Positions 1 to 7,487 of a stretch of 64,000 nucleotides of DNA are shown here, one piece after another. Below the pieces are notes generated by a model, which saw nothing but the letters and a program-made list of their open reading frames with translations, was not told where the DNA came from and made no database searches. Numbering within the stretch: the first letter of the stretch is position 1; each line of letters opens with the position of its first letter. The DNA is from an uncultured Pelagibacteraceae bacterium (GTDB taxonomy: Bacteria; Pseudomonadota; Alphaproteobacteria; Pelagibacterales; Pelagibacteraceae): NCBI GenBank assembly GCA_902578315.1, contig CACHCL010000006.1, positions 1-64,000 on the forward strand, given 5' to 3'. The position numbers and the translations under genes were made by a program.

Positions 1-1628
1 CTTTTTAACTTTAAAGTTGGTGTAAGCATTCTGTTTTCAATTGTAAATTCTTCGTGAATTAAGACAAATTTTTTAATTTTTTCAATTAAAGTTAAATTTT
101 TATTTATATTTTCAATTATAAGTTTAATTTTTTCTTTATTAATATCTTTTTCACAAACAATTATGGCAACTAAATAATTTTTTTTATCTCCATAAACAAA
201 AGATTGTTTTATGTTTTCATTTAAACATAGAATATTTTCAACTTTACTAGGTGAAATATTGTCTCCACCAAGATTTACGATAATATCTTTTTTTCTATCT
301 GTAATTTTTAAATAATTATTATTATCAAGTTCTCCTATATCCCCAGTATGAAGCCATCCATCTTTGATTACTGCTTCTGTTTCCTCTTTCAAATTCCAAT
401 ATCCCAACATCACGTTTTCACCCTTAATAAGAATTTCCCCATCTTCTGCTATTTTGACTTTATTGGTCCTAAACGGAGGTCCCACTGACTCGACCTTGAC
501 TAGATCTGGTAGATTACAGCTAACAACAGGAGAGGCTTCGGTTAAGCCATATCCTTGTAGTGTGGGCAAACCAACAGCATTTAAAAATTCTCCAATTTTT
601 TGATCTAAAGCCCCTCCCCCAGATACAAAAGCTTGCAGATTACCACCAAACTGATTTCTGATTTTTTTTCTAACTAATTTTTCACACAAAAAATTAATGA
701 TTTTTTCGCTTAATTTTAATTCCTCTTTTTTGAGTATTTTTTTACCTAGGTTTAAAGTTTGATTTATAAGTTTTCTTTTTAATCCAGATTGCTTCTCAAA
801 ATTCATATTTATTTTTATAAAAAGATTTTGATAGAATCTTGGAACAGCTATCATGATTGTAGGTCTTGCAATTCCCATATTAGAAATCAGTTTTTCTAAA
901 CTTTCGGCATAAAAAACTTTTGCCCCAACTATGATTTGTATGAATTGAACTGTGTGTTCATACGAATGCGATAAAGGTAACCAAGTCAAAAATACTGGAT
1001 CTTTTTTTTTAGTTAAAGTTTCTAGTAACTCAACTGCCCCTTCACAGTTTGACAAAATACCACCATGACTTAAAACAACTCCTTTAGGATTTCCTGATGT
1101 CCCTGAGGTGTAAATTATACAAGCAGGCATATTTCGTTTTAAATCTTTATTAACTATTTTTTCATTGAAATCTTCATTTAGTATTTCTTGAATTAATAAA
1201 CTATCAGTATCTATTTTTTCAAAAGATATTATTTTCCTAACATCGCTATTTATAAATTTTTTAATTTTATTGAACTGATCTTGATTTGACACAAATATTA
1301 ATGAGGGCTTACAATCGTTTAAAATATATTCATAATCGTTTGCAGAATAAGTTGTAAAAATAGGAACTGAAATACCGCCTGCATTCATAATAGCAATATC
1401 GGTCATTAACCAATATGGTCTATTCTCGGAAAGGATTAAACATCTATCACCTTGTTTTATTAACGATTTTATTTTTGCAGTAAGTTTATAAATTTTTTCA
1501 GTTACATCTTCCCAATTATAAGTTCGTTTGTCAGGTTTAAGCCATTTTAAAAATGGTCTTTTACCCTCAACTTCTTCTATCTTTTTAAAGTAAAGTTCAA
1601 CTAAACTATTTAATTTACTTATATCCAT
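1..1628 (-). CDS. Long-chain acyl-CoA synthetase (AMP-forming), 3' end cut by window edge
   Basis: Activates fatty acids to acyl-CoA through an acyl-adenylate. The minus frame starts with ATG at 1628 and stays open to base 1, giving about 542 residues. The AMP-binding motif YTSGTSGNPKG lies near residue 171, and further along come GYGLTEASPVV, GWLHTGDIGE and DRKKDIIVNLGG. The last readable residues, LTPTLKLK, match the conserved C-terminal end of FAA1/FadD15-type ligases (family knowledge), so probably only a few tens of residues are missing. The substrate chain length is not determined. The start codon is only 4 bases after the CCA end of the upstream tRNA-Leu, leaving no room for a Shine-Dalgarno site. 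Confidence 0.93.
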   Translation of the reverse strand, partial: MDISKLNSLVELYFKKIEEVEGKRPFLKWLKPDKRTYNWEDVTEKIYKLTAKIKSLIKQGDRCLILSENRPYWLMTDIAIMNAGGISVPIFTTYSANDYEYILNDCKPSLIFVSNQDQFNKIKKFINSDVRKIISFEKIDTDSLLIQEILNEDFNEKIVNKDLKRNMPACIIYTSGTSGNPKGVVLSHGGILSNCEGAVELLETLTKKKDPVFLTWLPLSHSYEHTVQFIQIIVGAKVFYAESLEKLISNMGIARPTIMIAVPRFYQNLFIKINMNFEKQSGLKRKLINQTLNLGKKILKKEELKLSEKIINFLCEKLVRKKIRNQFGGNLQAFVSGGGALDQKIGEFLNAVGLPTLQGYGLTEASPVVSCNLPDLVKVESVGPPFRTNKVKIAEDGEILIKGENVMLGYWNLKEETEAVIKDGWLHTGDIGELDNNNYLKITDRKKDIIVNLGGDNISPSKVENILCLNENIKQSFVYGDKKNYLVAIIVCEKDINKEKIKLIIENINKNLTLIEKIKKFVLIHEEFTIENRMLTPTLKLK

Positions 1629-1632
1629 AACT

Positions 1633-1719
1633 TGGTGGGCGAAGAGAGACTCGAACTCTCAAGGTATTGCTACCACCGGATTTTGAGTCCGGCGCGTCTA
1701 CCAGTTCCACCATTCGCCC
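1633..1719 (-). tRNA. tRNA-Leu (anticodon CAA), CCA encoded
   Basis: Read on the minus strand, an 87-base cloverleaf begins GGGCGAATGG and ends CGCCCACCA, so the acceptor stem pairs GGGCGAA-type bases at both ends and the 3' CCA is encoded in the DNA. The anticodon stem CCGGA/TCCGG encloses loop CTCAAAA, giving anticodon CAA (Leu, codon UUG). The T arm carries GTTCGAGTC, and a long variable arm fits a class II tRNA. It lies 14 bases after the transporter stop and 4 bases before the acyl-CoA synthetase start, all on one strand, so it is probably processed from a shared transcript. Confidence 0.97.
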
Positions 1720-1733
1720 TTTTTTCAGATAAT

Positions 1734-2579
1734 CTAATTGATTTTTCTTACTATGAGAACAAAAATAATTGAGGTACAAAACATTATTAAAGCGTATGCT
1801 GCTGTTGGTACCATGAATACAATTTCATCAAATAACTGCGTTGTTACAAACACTGCTAAAGTTCCGTTTTGTAATCCACATTCCAATGAAATGCATTTTC
1901 TTTGTGCAATCCCTGAAGTCCAGAATTTTGCAACATAATATCCAACAAAAATCATAGTCATATTTAAAATGAAAGCTATTAAACCTGCTCTAGCAATGTA
2001 AGAAACAATTCTGTCCCATTCCTCTACCCAAATTGCAATAAATACTATTAAGAATAAAATTACTGATAATCTTTGGATGATAAGTGTTTTAGAAATAATA
2101 AAATTAGTCATTAGACTTCTAACAATCATTCCAAAAATAACAGGAACAGTTACTACAAAAAACATTTTCAATGCTATATTAAGCATTGATATATTTTTTG
2201 CTGTTTCAATCCCTAAAAAATCGGCAGAATTAAAAACTATCAAAGGAACGATGAAAATACTTAATAAACTGACAATCGCTGTCAAGCTGACTGATAGAGC
2301 AACATCTCCATCGGCAAACTTAGTAAGAATATTTGAGGTTACTCCTCCTGGTGCTGCAGCTATTACCATAACTCCTAAAGCTATTTCTGGTGGCAGTGAA
2401 ATAATATTAATTAAAATAAAAGCAATTATTGGAAGCAAAATAACCTGACATAAAAAACCTACTAAGAAGTCTCTTGGATTTTTTAAGACCCTTGTAAAAT
2501 CCCCAATCGTTAAGCCAAGACCTAAACCGAACATTATTATGGCAAGACATACGGGTGCTATTGTAGTTACGATTTCCAT
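1734..2579 (-). CDS. Bile acid:sodium symporter (BASS) family transporter
   Basis: A 281-residue integral membrane protein with about nine or ten hydrophobic segments. The family motifs AAPGGVTSNILTKFADGD (about residues 75-92) and ECGLQNGTLAV (about 232-242) are typical of the two crossover/sodium-binding regions of BASS transporters. Such proteins move organic anions, including bile-acid-like molecules, pantoate or keto acids, usually with sodium; the substrate here cannot be read. It lies 14 bases downstream of the two-HTH protein gene on the same strand, which may therefore regulate it. The tRNA-Leu follows. Confidence 0.9.
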   Translation of the reverse strand: MEIVTTIAPVCLAIIMFGLGLGLTIGDFTRVLKNPRDFLVGFLCQVILLPIIAFILINIISLPPEIALGVMVIAAAPGGVTSNILTKFADGDVALSVSLTAIVSLLSIFIVPLIVFNSADFLGIETAKNISMLNIALKMFFVVTVPVIFGMIVRSLMTNFIISKTLIIQRLSVILFLIVFIAIWVEEWDRIVSYIARAGLIAFILNMTMIFVGYYVAKFWTSGIAQRKCISLECGLQNGTLAVFVTTQLFDEIVFMVPTAAYALIMFCTSIIFVLIVRKIN

Positions 2580-2593
2580 AATTTTATAAGCTC

Positions 2594-3643
2594 CTATTCT
2601 ACTTTAAAGGAAGAGTTTTTCATGAGGTCGAAAATTGTAGTTACAAAACCAGCTTTATGCTTTTGGTTATGCATGTAGTTTTCTTCAAAAGATTTGATAT
2701 TTTTGGGAGATGGTAAAAGCATATATTCAAGCTTTTTATTTTTCGTTACTAACTTTTCTTTTGAAAGATACTTTAATTTTCTAATTACTGTAGCTCTTGG
2801 TATTGTTGAAATTTCTGAAATAGAAGAGGCGTTTATTCCATTTTTAGGAGTATGTCTTAAAAGGTGCAAATATAGGTCTGCGTAAGTTCTAGGATCTTCA
2901 ACAATTCTGCCTTTTACTTGTTTTGAATAATCTGTAAATTGTGAGATACCAATAGCACCCCAAACATTCCACGTTTCTAAATCACCAAAAAAAGTTCTGT
3001 GTCTTACTAAAAAGGGAATTTGAAGCCTTAGCCAATGTTGCCAACATATTGTAAAGTAAGTATCTATAAATTTCTCGATTTCTTCTTTTGAGAATGGTCT
3101 TCCAAACCAATCTTCTTTCCCAAGAATAGAGCTTGTTTTTTCTAGAAAATTTATCAACATTTTTTTTGAATTAGATGGTTTTTGTACACGATTTATTGCG
3201 TTATTAAAAATAATAGTTTTCCCTTTTCTAAAAATTATGTTTTGATTTTGCAAAAAATTAACTTTTCTTCTTATTGTTTCTTTAGGAATATTAAGCTCTT
3301 TTGAAATCTCAATTAAGTTAATCTTATCAATATTTAATTCGTTTTTTTCATAAAATTCCTGAAATGAAAGATATTGAAAACGATCTGAATATTTTTGAAA
3401 TACTTGATTTACTAAATAAACTAAAATTAAATAACTATCGTAATCTTTAAAGGTACTATAAGCATTATTGCACCATGATTGCTGTAACTTGAACCACAAA
3501 GATACTGTTTCATTAGAATTTTTAGATAAGGCGTCGTAAACTTGGTCAGAATTTAATGTGTTAAAAATTTTGTTTTCAAAAGACGGTTTTTTTTTTAAAG
3601 GCTCGAAAATTTTTACAGTTTTTAGATCTACTGGCTTAGACAT
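2594..3643 (-). CDS. Uncharacterised protein with two similar HTH domains
   Basis: I do not recognise a named family. The 349-residue protein has two segments that look alike: residues about 105-146 (IEISKELNIPKETIRRK) and 269-309 (SISEISTIPRATVIRKLKYL). Each reads as a helix-turn-helix with a following hydrophobic, wing-like stretch. Between them is an aromatic-rich region (about 180-240) with many Trp and Phe. This suggests an internally duplicated winged-helix DNA-binding protein. Its stop is 14 bases before the BASS transporter start, and its ATG directly abuts the stop codon of the small membrane protein upstream, so the three genes look co-transcribed. A regulatory role is inference. 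Confidence 0.75.
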   Translation of the reverse strand: MSKPVDLKTVKIFEPLKKKPSFENKIFNTLNSDQVYDALSKNSNETVSLWFKLQQSWCNNAYSTFKDYDSYLILVYLVNQVFQKYSDRFQYLSFQEFYEKNELNIDKINLIEISKELNIPKETIRRKVNFLQNQNIIFRKGKTIIFNNAINRVQKPSNSKKMLINFLEKTSSILGKEDWFGRPFSKEEIEKFIDTYFTICWQHWLRLQIPFLVRHRTFFGDLETWNVWGAIGISQFTDYSKQVKGRIVEDPRTYADLYLHLLRHTPKNGINASSISEISTIPRATVIRKLKYLSKEKLVTKNKKLEYMLLPSPKNIKSFEENYMHNQKHKAGFVTTIFDLMKNSSFKVE

Positions 3644-3829
3644 TTATTTTTTCCACGTTACGCTTTGATTAATTAAAATAGCCATCAAAATCCAAATAAT
3701 AAACGTCCCTTCCGGCGAGAAACCGTAATCAGCACCAAACATTCCTGCAACTATAACGATTGAATAAATAGCGACTGTAGATAATATTAGACTTGCCAGA
3801 TACCTGAGGATTGTGCATTTTAAATTCAT
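3644..3829 (-). CDS. Small two-helix membrane protein, function unknown
   Basis: Sixty-one residues with two hydrophobic segments (about 8-29 and 41-55) joined by a short loop GADYGFSPEGTF, and a basic C-terminus TWKK. I do not recognise it. The stop codon TAA is followed at once by the ATG of the two-HTH gene, an arrangement that supports translation coupling and argues that it is a real gene. Its ATG (3829-3827) overlaps by two bases the ATG of the divergent YqaA-like gene (3828-3830). There is no alternative GTG or TTG start in the first 20 codons. Confidence 0.6.
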   Translation of the reverse strand: MNLKCTILRYLASLILSTVAIYSIVIVAGMFGADYGFSPEGTFIIWILMAILINQSVTWKK

Positions 3830-4427
3830 GATTTTAAAAAAATTATACGATAGATGCGTTGAGCTTGCTAGACATAAATTTTCAAAGCCTTTATTAGGTT
3901 TTGTAGCATTTATCGAAAGTTTCTTTTTTCCAGTTCCACCTGACTTAATGATCGTTCCAATGGTAGTGGCAAAGAGAGAAGATTATCTTAAAATATTTCT
4001 TATAGCTACAACGGGCTCTGTTTTAGGAGGGTTGTTTGGATACATGCTAGGAGTTTTCTTTTTAGATGCATCGATGGTCATTATTGAATTTTATGGTTAC
4101 GAAGAAAAAGTTTTTGAGATGCAAGATAAGATGTCTACAAAAGGTGGATTTTTAGCTTGGCTTGGAATTATGTTTTTAGCTGGCTTCACCCCTCTTCCTT
4201 TTAAAGTTTTTACTATTACCAGTGGAGTGATCGCCTATAATCTTCCGGTATTTTTCTTTATATGTTTATTTACTAGAGGGCTAAGATTTTTCTTAGTTTC
4301 TTATTTAACATTTCTTTTTGGTAAAAAATTTGGTGAATTCATAGAAAAAAGAGGTGCGCTGTGGTTTACTTTAACTGGAATTTTTATTGTAGTTTTAGCC
4401 GTCGTCCTTTATATAATTTTCACCTAA
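3828..4427 (+). CDS. YqaA/DedA-like membrane protein (SNARE-associated/VTT type)
   Basis: A 199-residue multi-span membrane protein. The features ESFFFPVPPDLMIVPM (near residue 30), a glycine-rich GSVLGGLFGYMLG segment and FTPLPFKVFTITSG are typical of the YqaA branch of the DedA/VTT family, whose members affect membrane homeostasis and may flip lipids. I chose ATG 3828 (MILKKLYDRC). A GTG at 3813 in frame would add five residues, but its GAGG is too close for a good ribosome site. The stop TAA shares a base with the ATG of dsbB (TAATG), so it starts a three-gene unit with dsbB and coq7. Confidence 0.85.
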   Translation: MILKKLYDRCVELARHKFSKPLLGFVAFIESFFFPVPPDLMIVPMVVAKREDYLKIFLIATTGSVLGGLFGYMLGVFFLDASMVIIEFYGYEEKVFEMQDKMSTKGGFLAWLGIMFLAGFTPLPFKVFTITSGVIAYNLPVFFFICLFTRGLRFFLVSYLTFLFGKKFGEFIEKRGALWFTLTGIFIVVLAVVLYIIFT

Positions 4428-4909
4428 TGTTGAGTAACAACAAGTTAATTTTAAACAGTATATTAGCCTTTAGTTTTTTATCTTTGGCTATAGCTTATTT
4501 CATTCAATACGTATTAGGACATGAACCTTGTAATTTATGCCTAATTGAGAGAATTCCTTATTTAGCTTCTTTAATACTTATTTCGCTAATATTTATACTT
4601 AATAAATTTGAAAAAGTAATTGCTGGTATAGTGCTATTATTTTTTATTTTTGGTTCAGTAGTTTCTTTTTACCATGTAGGAATTGAACAAGGATTTTTTA
4701 ATGAGTCTTTTGTGTGCGATTTGGGTTCATCTAATGTAAACATGTCTAAAGAAGATTTGTTAAAACAACTTCAAAATAAAACTCCAATAAGCTGTAAAGA
4801 CGTAACTTTTAGGTTTTTCGGACTTTCTCTTGCTACAATAAATACAGTTATATCGATATTGTTAAGTGGTATTATGATTAAGGTTATTAAAAATTATGGA
4901 AAAAACTAA
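4427..4909 (+). CDS. dsbB: Disulfide bond formation protein DsbB-like
   Basis: Inner-membrane oxidase that reoxidises the periplasmic disulfide donor DsbA and passes electrons to quinone. At 160 residues it has four hydrophobic segments. The first periplasmic cysteine pair is C35/C38 in EPCNLCLIER, the family signature; the second pair is C97 and C123. An in-frame upstream start at 4361 is possible but would lie inside the preceding gene; the ATG at 4427, overlapping the upstream stop, is preferred. The 3' end overlaps coq7 by 14 bases, so the supply of quinone hydroxylase and the quinone-dependent oxidase may be coupled. Confidence 0.92.
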   Translation: MLSNNKLILNSILAFSFLSLAIAYFIQYVLGHEPCNLCLIERIPYLASLILISLIFILNKFEKVIAGIVLLFFIFGSVVSFYHVGIEQGFFNESFVCDLGSSNVNMSKEDLLKQLQNKTPISCKDVTFRFFGLSLATINTVISILLSGIMIKVIKNYGKN

Positions 4910-5429
4910 TAAAAAAACATTAGAAGAAATTATAAGAGTAGATCACGCTGGAGAACGTGGAGCTATTAAAATTTACGAAGGTCAGCTACTTGCTCTAAAA
5001 ACTTTCAAACAAAATGCTTCTTTAAAAAGAAAGATTGAAGAAATGAAAGAACATGAAAGAGAGCATTACGAATACTTTGATAACGAAATCAAAAAGAGAA
5101 ATATACAGCCAACTAAACTTTTGCCTCTGTGGGATTTAATGGGAGTTACCTTAGGTTTCGGTACAGCGATGCTCGGTGAGAAAGCTGCCATGCTCTGTAC
5201 AGCCTCGGTTGAGGAAGTAATAGATGGTCATTATAAAGATCAAACCTACAAACTGGGAAAAGATGAAGAGGAGTTAAAAAAGAAAATTATGAAGTTTAGA
5301 CAGGACGAACTTGATCATAAAGATATAGCTTATGACAATGGTGCAACAAAAAAAGGTTTATTTGGGGTATTAGATAAAGTTATTAAAACTTCATCAAGAA
5401 TAGCTATTACAATTTCTGAAAAAATTTAA
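4896..5429 (+). CDS. coq7: Demethoxyubiquinone hydroxylase Coq7
   Basis: Di-iron monooxygenase that performs the C6 (last) hydroxylation in ubiquinone synthesis. The 177-residue protein carries the ligand set of the family: E20 in DHAGERGA, E54 and H57 in HEREH, E106/E107 and H112 in EEVIDGHY, and E138 and H141 in DELDH. Length is close to that of alphaproteobacterial Coq7. It overlaps dsbB by 14 bases. Its stop TAA is directly followed by the reverse-strand stop of the HNH gene (TAATTA), so no space for a terminator remains between the convergent genes. Confidence 0.95.
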   Translation: MEKTNKKTLEEIIRVDHAGERGAIKIYEGQLLALKTFKQNASLKRKIEEMKEHEREHYEYFDNEIKKRNIQPTKLLPLWDLMGVTLGFGTAMLGEKAAMLCTASVEEVIDGHYKDQTYKLGKDEEELKKKIMKFRQDELDHKDIAYDNGATKKGLFGVLDKVIKTSSRIAITISEKI

Positions 5430-5999
5430 TTACGGTTCTAATTCAATATCCCAATATAGATAATCCATCCAGCTTTCGTGTAAAAAATTAGGTGGGAAAT
5501 TTCTACCATTTCTGTGTAAGTCCTCAACAGTAGGGGCATAAGGTTTGCTGGCTAATTTAAGGTCACAGTCTTTGTATAGCTTCCCTCCTTTTTTTACATT
5601 ACAACTTGAACAAGCTGTAACTACGTTATTCCAATCAGTTAGACCTCCTTTTGATTTTGGCAATAGGTGATCAAAAGTTAAATCTTTTTTATCTCCACAA
5701 TATTGACAAGCAAACTTGTCTCTCAAAAAAACATTAAATCTCGTGAAGTTTGGATTTTTAGATGGTTGAATAAAATTTTTTAAAGCTATTACGCTGGGTA
5801 AATTCATTTCAAAAGATGGACTTCTAATTTTGCGTTTGTAATTCGAAACAATACTTACTCTATCTAAAAAAACTGATTTAACTGCATCTTGCCAACACCA
5901 AATAGAAAGCGGATAATAACTCAAAGGTCTAAAATCAGCATTAAGAACTAATGCTGGACATTTTTCTAACGGAACTTTATCTGCAGAAGATATAATCAT
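5430..5999 (-). CDS. HNH endonuclease family protein
   Basis: A 189-residue protein with a C-terminal HNH domain: zinc cysteines C98 and C101 (CQYCGD), the core FDHLLPKSKGG with D110-H111, N124/N125, and C130/C133 (CSSCN). The N-terminal half (VLNADFRPLSYYPLSIW) is the conserved extension of a chromosomal HNH family common in Alphaproteobacteria (family knowledge). The cellular role is unknown. Nothing around it suggests an intron, intein or mobile element: it is convergent with coq7 and follows the esterase gene on the same strand after 61 bases. Confidence 0.88.
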   Translation of the reverse strand: MIISSADKVPLEKCPALVLNADFRPLSYYPLSIWCWQDAVKSVFLDRVSIVSNYKRKIRSPSFEMNLPSVIALKNFIQPSKNPNFTRFNVFLRDKFACQYCGDKKDLTFDHLLPKSKGGLTDWNNVVTACSSCNVKKGGKLYKDCDLKLASKPYAPTVEDLHRNGRNFPPNFLHESWMDYLYWDIELEP

Positions 6000-6060
6000 T
6001 CTTAAAGCTAACTGATAAGAAAAATTTTATCAAGTTATAATTATGTTACAGGTAAAAAAG

Positions 6061-6717
6061 TTATAAATTAAAATGTTTTTTAATGAATCGTAGACCCAAA
6101 CTTGACCCTTCTGTTGGTATACGATGTTCACAATGTTTAAATATTTTTGTTTCTATTTCGTAATTATTTTTTCCAAAAAATTCTTTAGCTTCAAGAAGTG
6201 ATTCTATCGGAACAACTTGGTCAAGATCACCATGCATTAAGATAATACTAGGTCTAGAAACTATATTTTTTGATAAATGCTCTGTACTTATAATTCTCCC
6301 AGAATATCCAACAATAGAATTTACAGTGTCTCTTCTCTTTATTCCAGTTTGTAAAGTAATCATACAACCTTGGCTAAAACCTCCAATAATTATATCATTC
6401 GCTTTTAAATCATATTTCTCCTTAACTTCATCGATTAATTTATTAAGTTTACTCTCAGCTACCAAAGATTTTGATAAAATTTGTTCAGGGCTTTGATCCA
6501 TTAAGTCAAACCATTGAAACCCTGTTGGGCTTGCCGCACATTTTTCAGGAGCGTCTGGGCAAATAATAATAGTGTCTGCCAAATGAGCTCTCCAATAACT
6601 AGCTAAAATTGAAATATCTTTACCGTCTCCTCCATAACCATGACAAAGAATTACTGCATTCTTCGGTTTTTCTTTAGAAAGCGGCTCTAAAATAATTGTA
6701 TTTAATGAAAAGGTCAT
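6061..6717 (-). CDS. Phospholipase/carboxylesterase family alpha/beta hydrolase
   Basis: A 218-residue hydrolase of the YpfH/LYPLA-like family. The oxyanion region is LCHGYGGDG (about 24-32), the nucleophile Ser115 lies in GGFSQGCM, the acid is in HGDLDQVVP (near residue 166), and the His is in HCEHRIP (near 197). These enzymes cleave short acyl esters or thioesters; the substrate is not predictable. There is no signal peptide, so it is probably cytoplasmic. Its start is 15 bases from the divergent start of the HIG1-domain gene. Confidence 0.88.
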   Translation of the reverse strand: MTFSLNTIILEPLSKEKPKNAVILCHGYGGDGKDISILASYWRAHLADTIIICPDAPEKCAASPTGFQWFDLMDQSPEQILSKSLVAESKLNKLIDEVKEKYDLKANDIIIGGFSQGCMITLQTGIKRRDTVNSIVGYSGRIISTEHLSKNIVSRPSIILMHGDLDQVVPIESLLEAKEFFGKNNYEIETKIFKHCEHRIPTEGSSLGLRFIKKHFNL

Positions 6718-6732
6718 ATAGATAAATTATCA

Positions 6733-6933
6733 ATGTCAGAATTTTTATTTAACTTTATAGGTTTCACTTTATTAGGTGCTGTCGCCATAGTTTTAATAAT
6801 GGGTATTTATACTTTATTTAAAGGTGGAAGTACTAGTAAAAAATATTCTAATAAACTTATGCAGTTAAGGGTATTATTACAATTTATTGCGATAATAGTT
6901 TTAGTTTTACTTGCTTATTTTTTTAAAGACTAA
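6733..6933 (+). CDS. HIG1-domain twin-transmembrane protein
   Basis: Sixty-six residues with two membrane helices (about 8-27 and 44-63) around the polar loop FKGGSTSKKYSNKLMQLRV. The KYSNKLM-R-LLQ pattern is characteristic of hypoxia-induced-gene (HIG1) domains, which in Alphaproteobacteria and mitochondria are linked to assembly or tuning of respiratory complexes. It stands alone on the plus strand. Its last four bases overlap the stop of the convergent thioredoxin-like gene. The respiratory role is inferred from the family, not from neighbours. Confidence 0.85.
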   Translation: MSEFLFNFIGFTLLGAVAIVLIMGIYTLFKGGSTSKKYSNKLMQLRVLLQFIAIIVLVLLAYFFKD

Positions 6934-7457
6934 ATATATTTTCTTAAAAAGTTAACAAATTCATCGCTAGCAAAATCAATTTCACCAATCACTTTTCCGA
7001 ATTCTTTTCCTTCTTTATTAATCAAAATGGTTGTTGGTAAACCTCTTAATTTGAAACCTTTAACCAATCTTAATTCAGGATCATAATAAGTTTTTAGATC
7101 TTTTACTCCTATATCTTTAAAAAATTTATCTACTTTTATGTTATTTGGTTTTTCCAAATTCACTGCGAAAATGTCAATTTCTGGTAGCTTGACACCTAAT
7201 TTTTCTAAAGAGGGCATTTCTTTTCGACATGGTGCACACCATGTAGCCCAAAAATTTATTATCATGATCTTGCCTCTTTTGTTGATTAAATCAACGTCTT
7301 GAAGATTTGAGTCTTTAAATCTTAGTTCGCTGATAATTTGAGGTTTTTCATGAATAATAACATTTTTTGAAAAATCTTCTGCTCCATTAAGATTTTGGCT
7401 AAGAAGAGATAAAACTATTATGTGAATATAGATTTTAAAAGATTTACTAATTTTCAT
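6930..7457 (-). CDS. TlpA-like thiol:disulfide oxidoreductase
   Basis: A 175-residue secreted or membrane-anchored thioredoxin-fold protein. Residues 1-25 form a signal sequence ending near LNGA. The active site is C74/C77 in WATWCAPCRKEMP, and the cis-proline loop is RGLPTTILI. TlpA/ResA-type proteins act as periplasmic reductants, often for cytochrome c or copper-centre maturation; the partner here is not shown. Its start lies 30 bases from the divergent argH start, so both promoters must share that short gap or reach into the genes. Confidence 0.9.
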   Translation of the reverse strand: MKISKSFKIYIHIIVLSLLSQNLNGAEDFSKNVIIHEKPQIISELRFKDSNLQDVDLINKRGKIMIINFWATWCAPCRKEMPSLEKLGVKLPEIDIFAVNLEKPNNIKVDKFFKDIGVKDLKTYYDPELRLVKGFKLRGLPTTILINKEGKEFGKVIGEIDFASDEFVNFLRKYI

Positions 7458-7487
7458 ATTAATTTAAATTGTAAATAACATAGTAAA

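Noticed and set aside
5430-5999. HNH nuclease as a mobile intron/intein or defence gene.
   Set aside because: It is a free-standing chromosomal family with its usual N-terminal extension; no intron boundaries, inverted repeats or defence partners are nearby.
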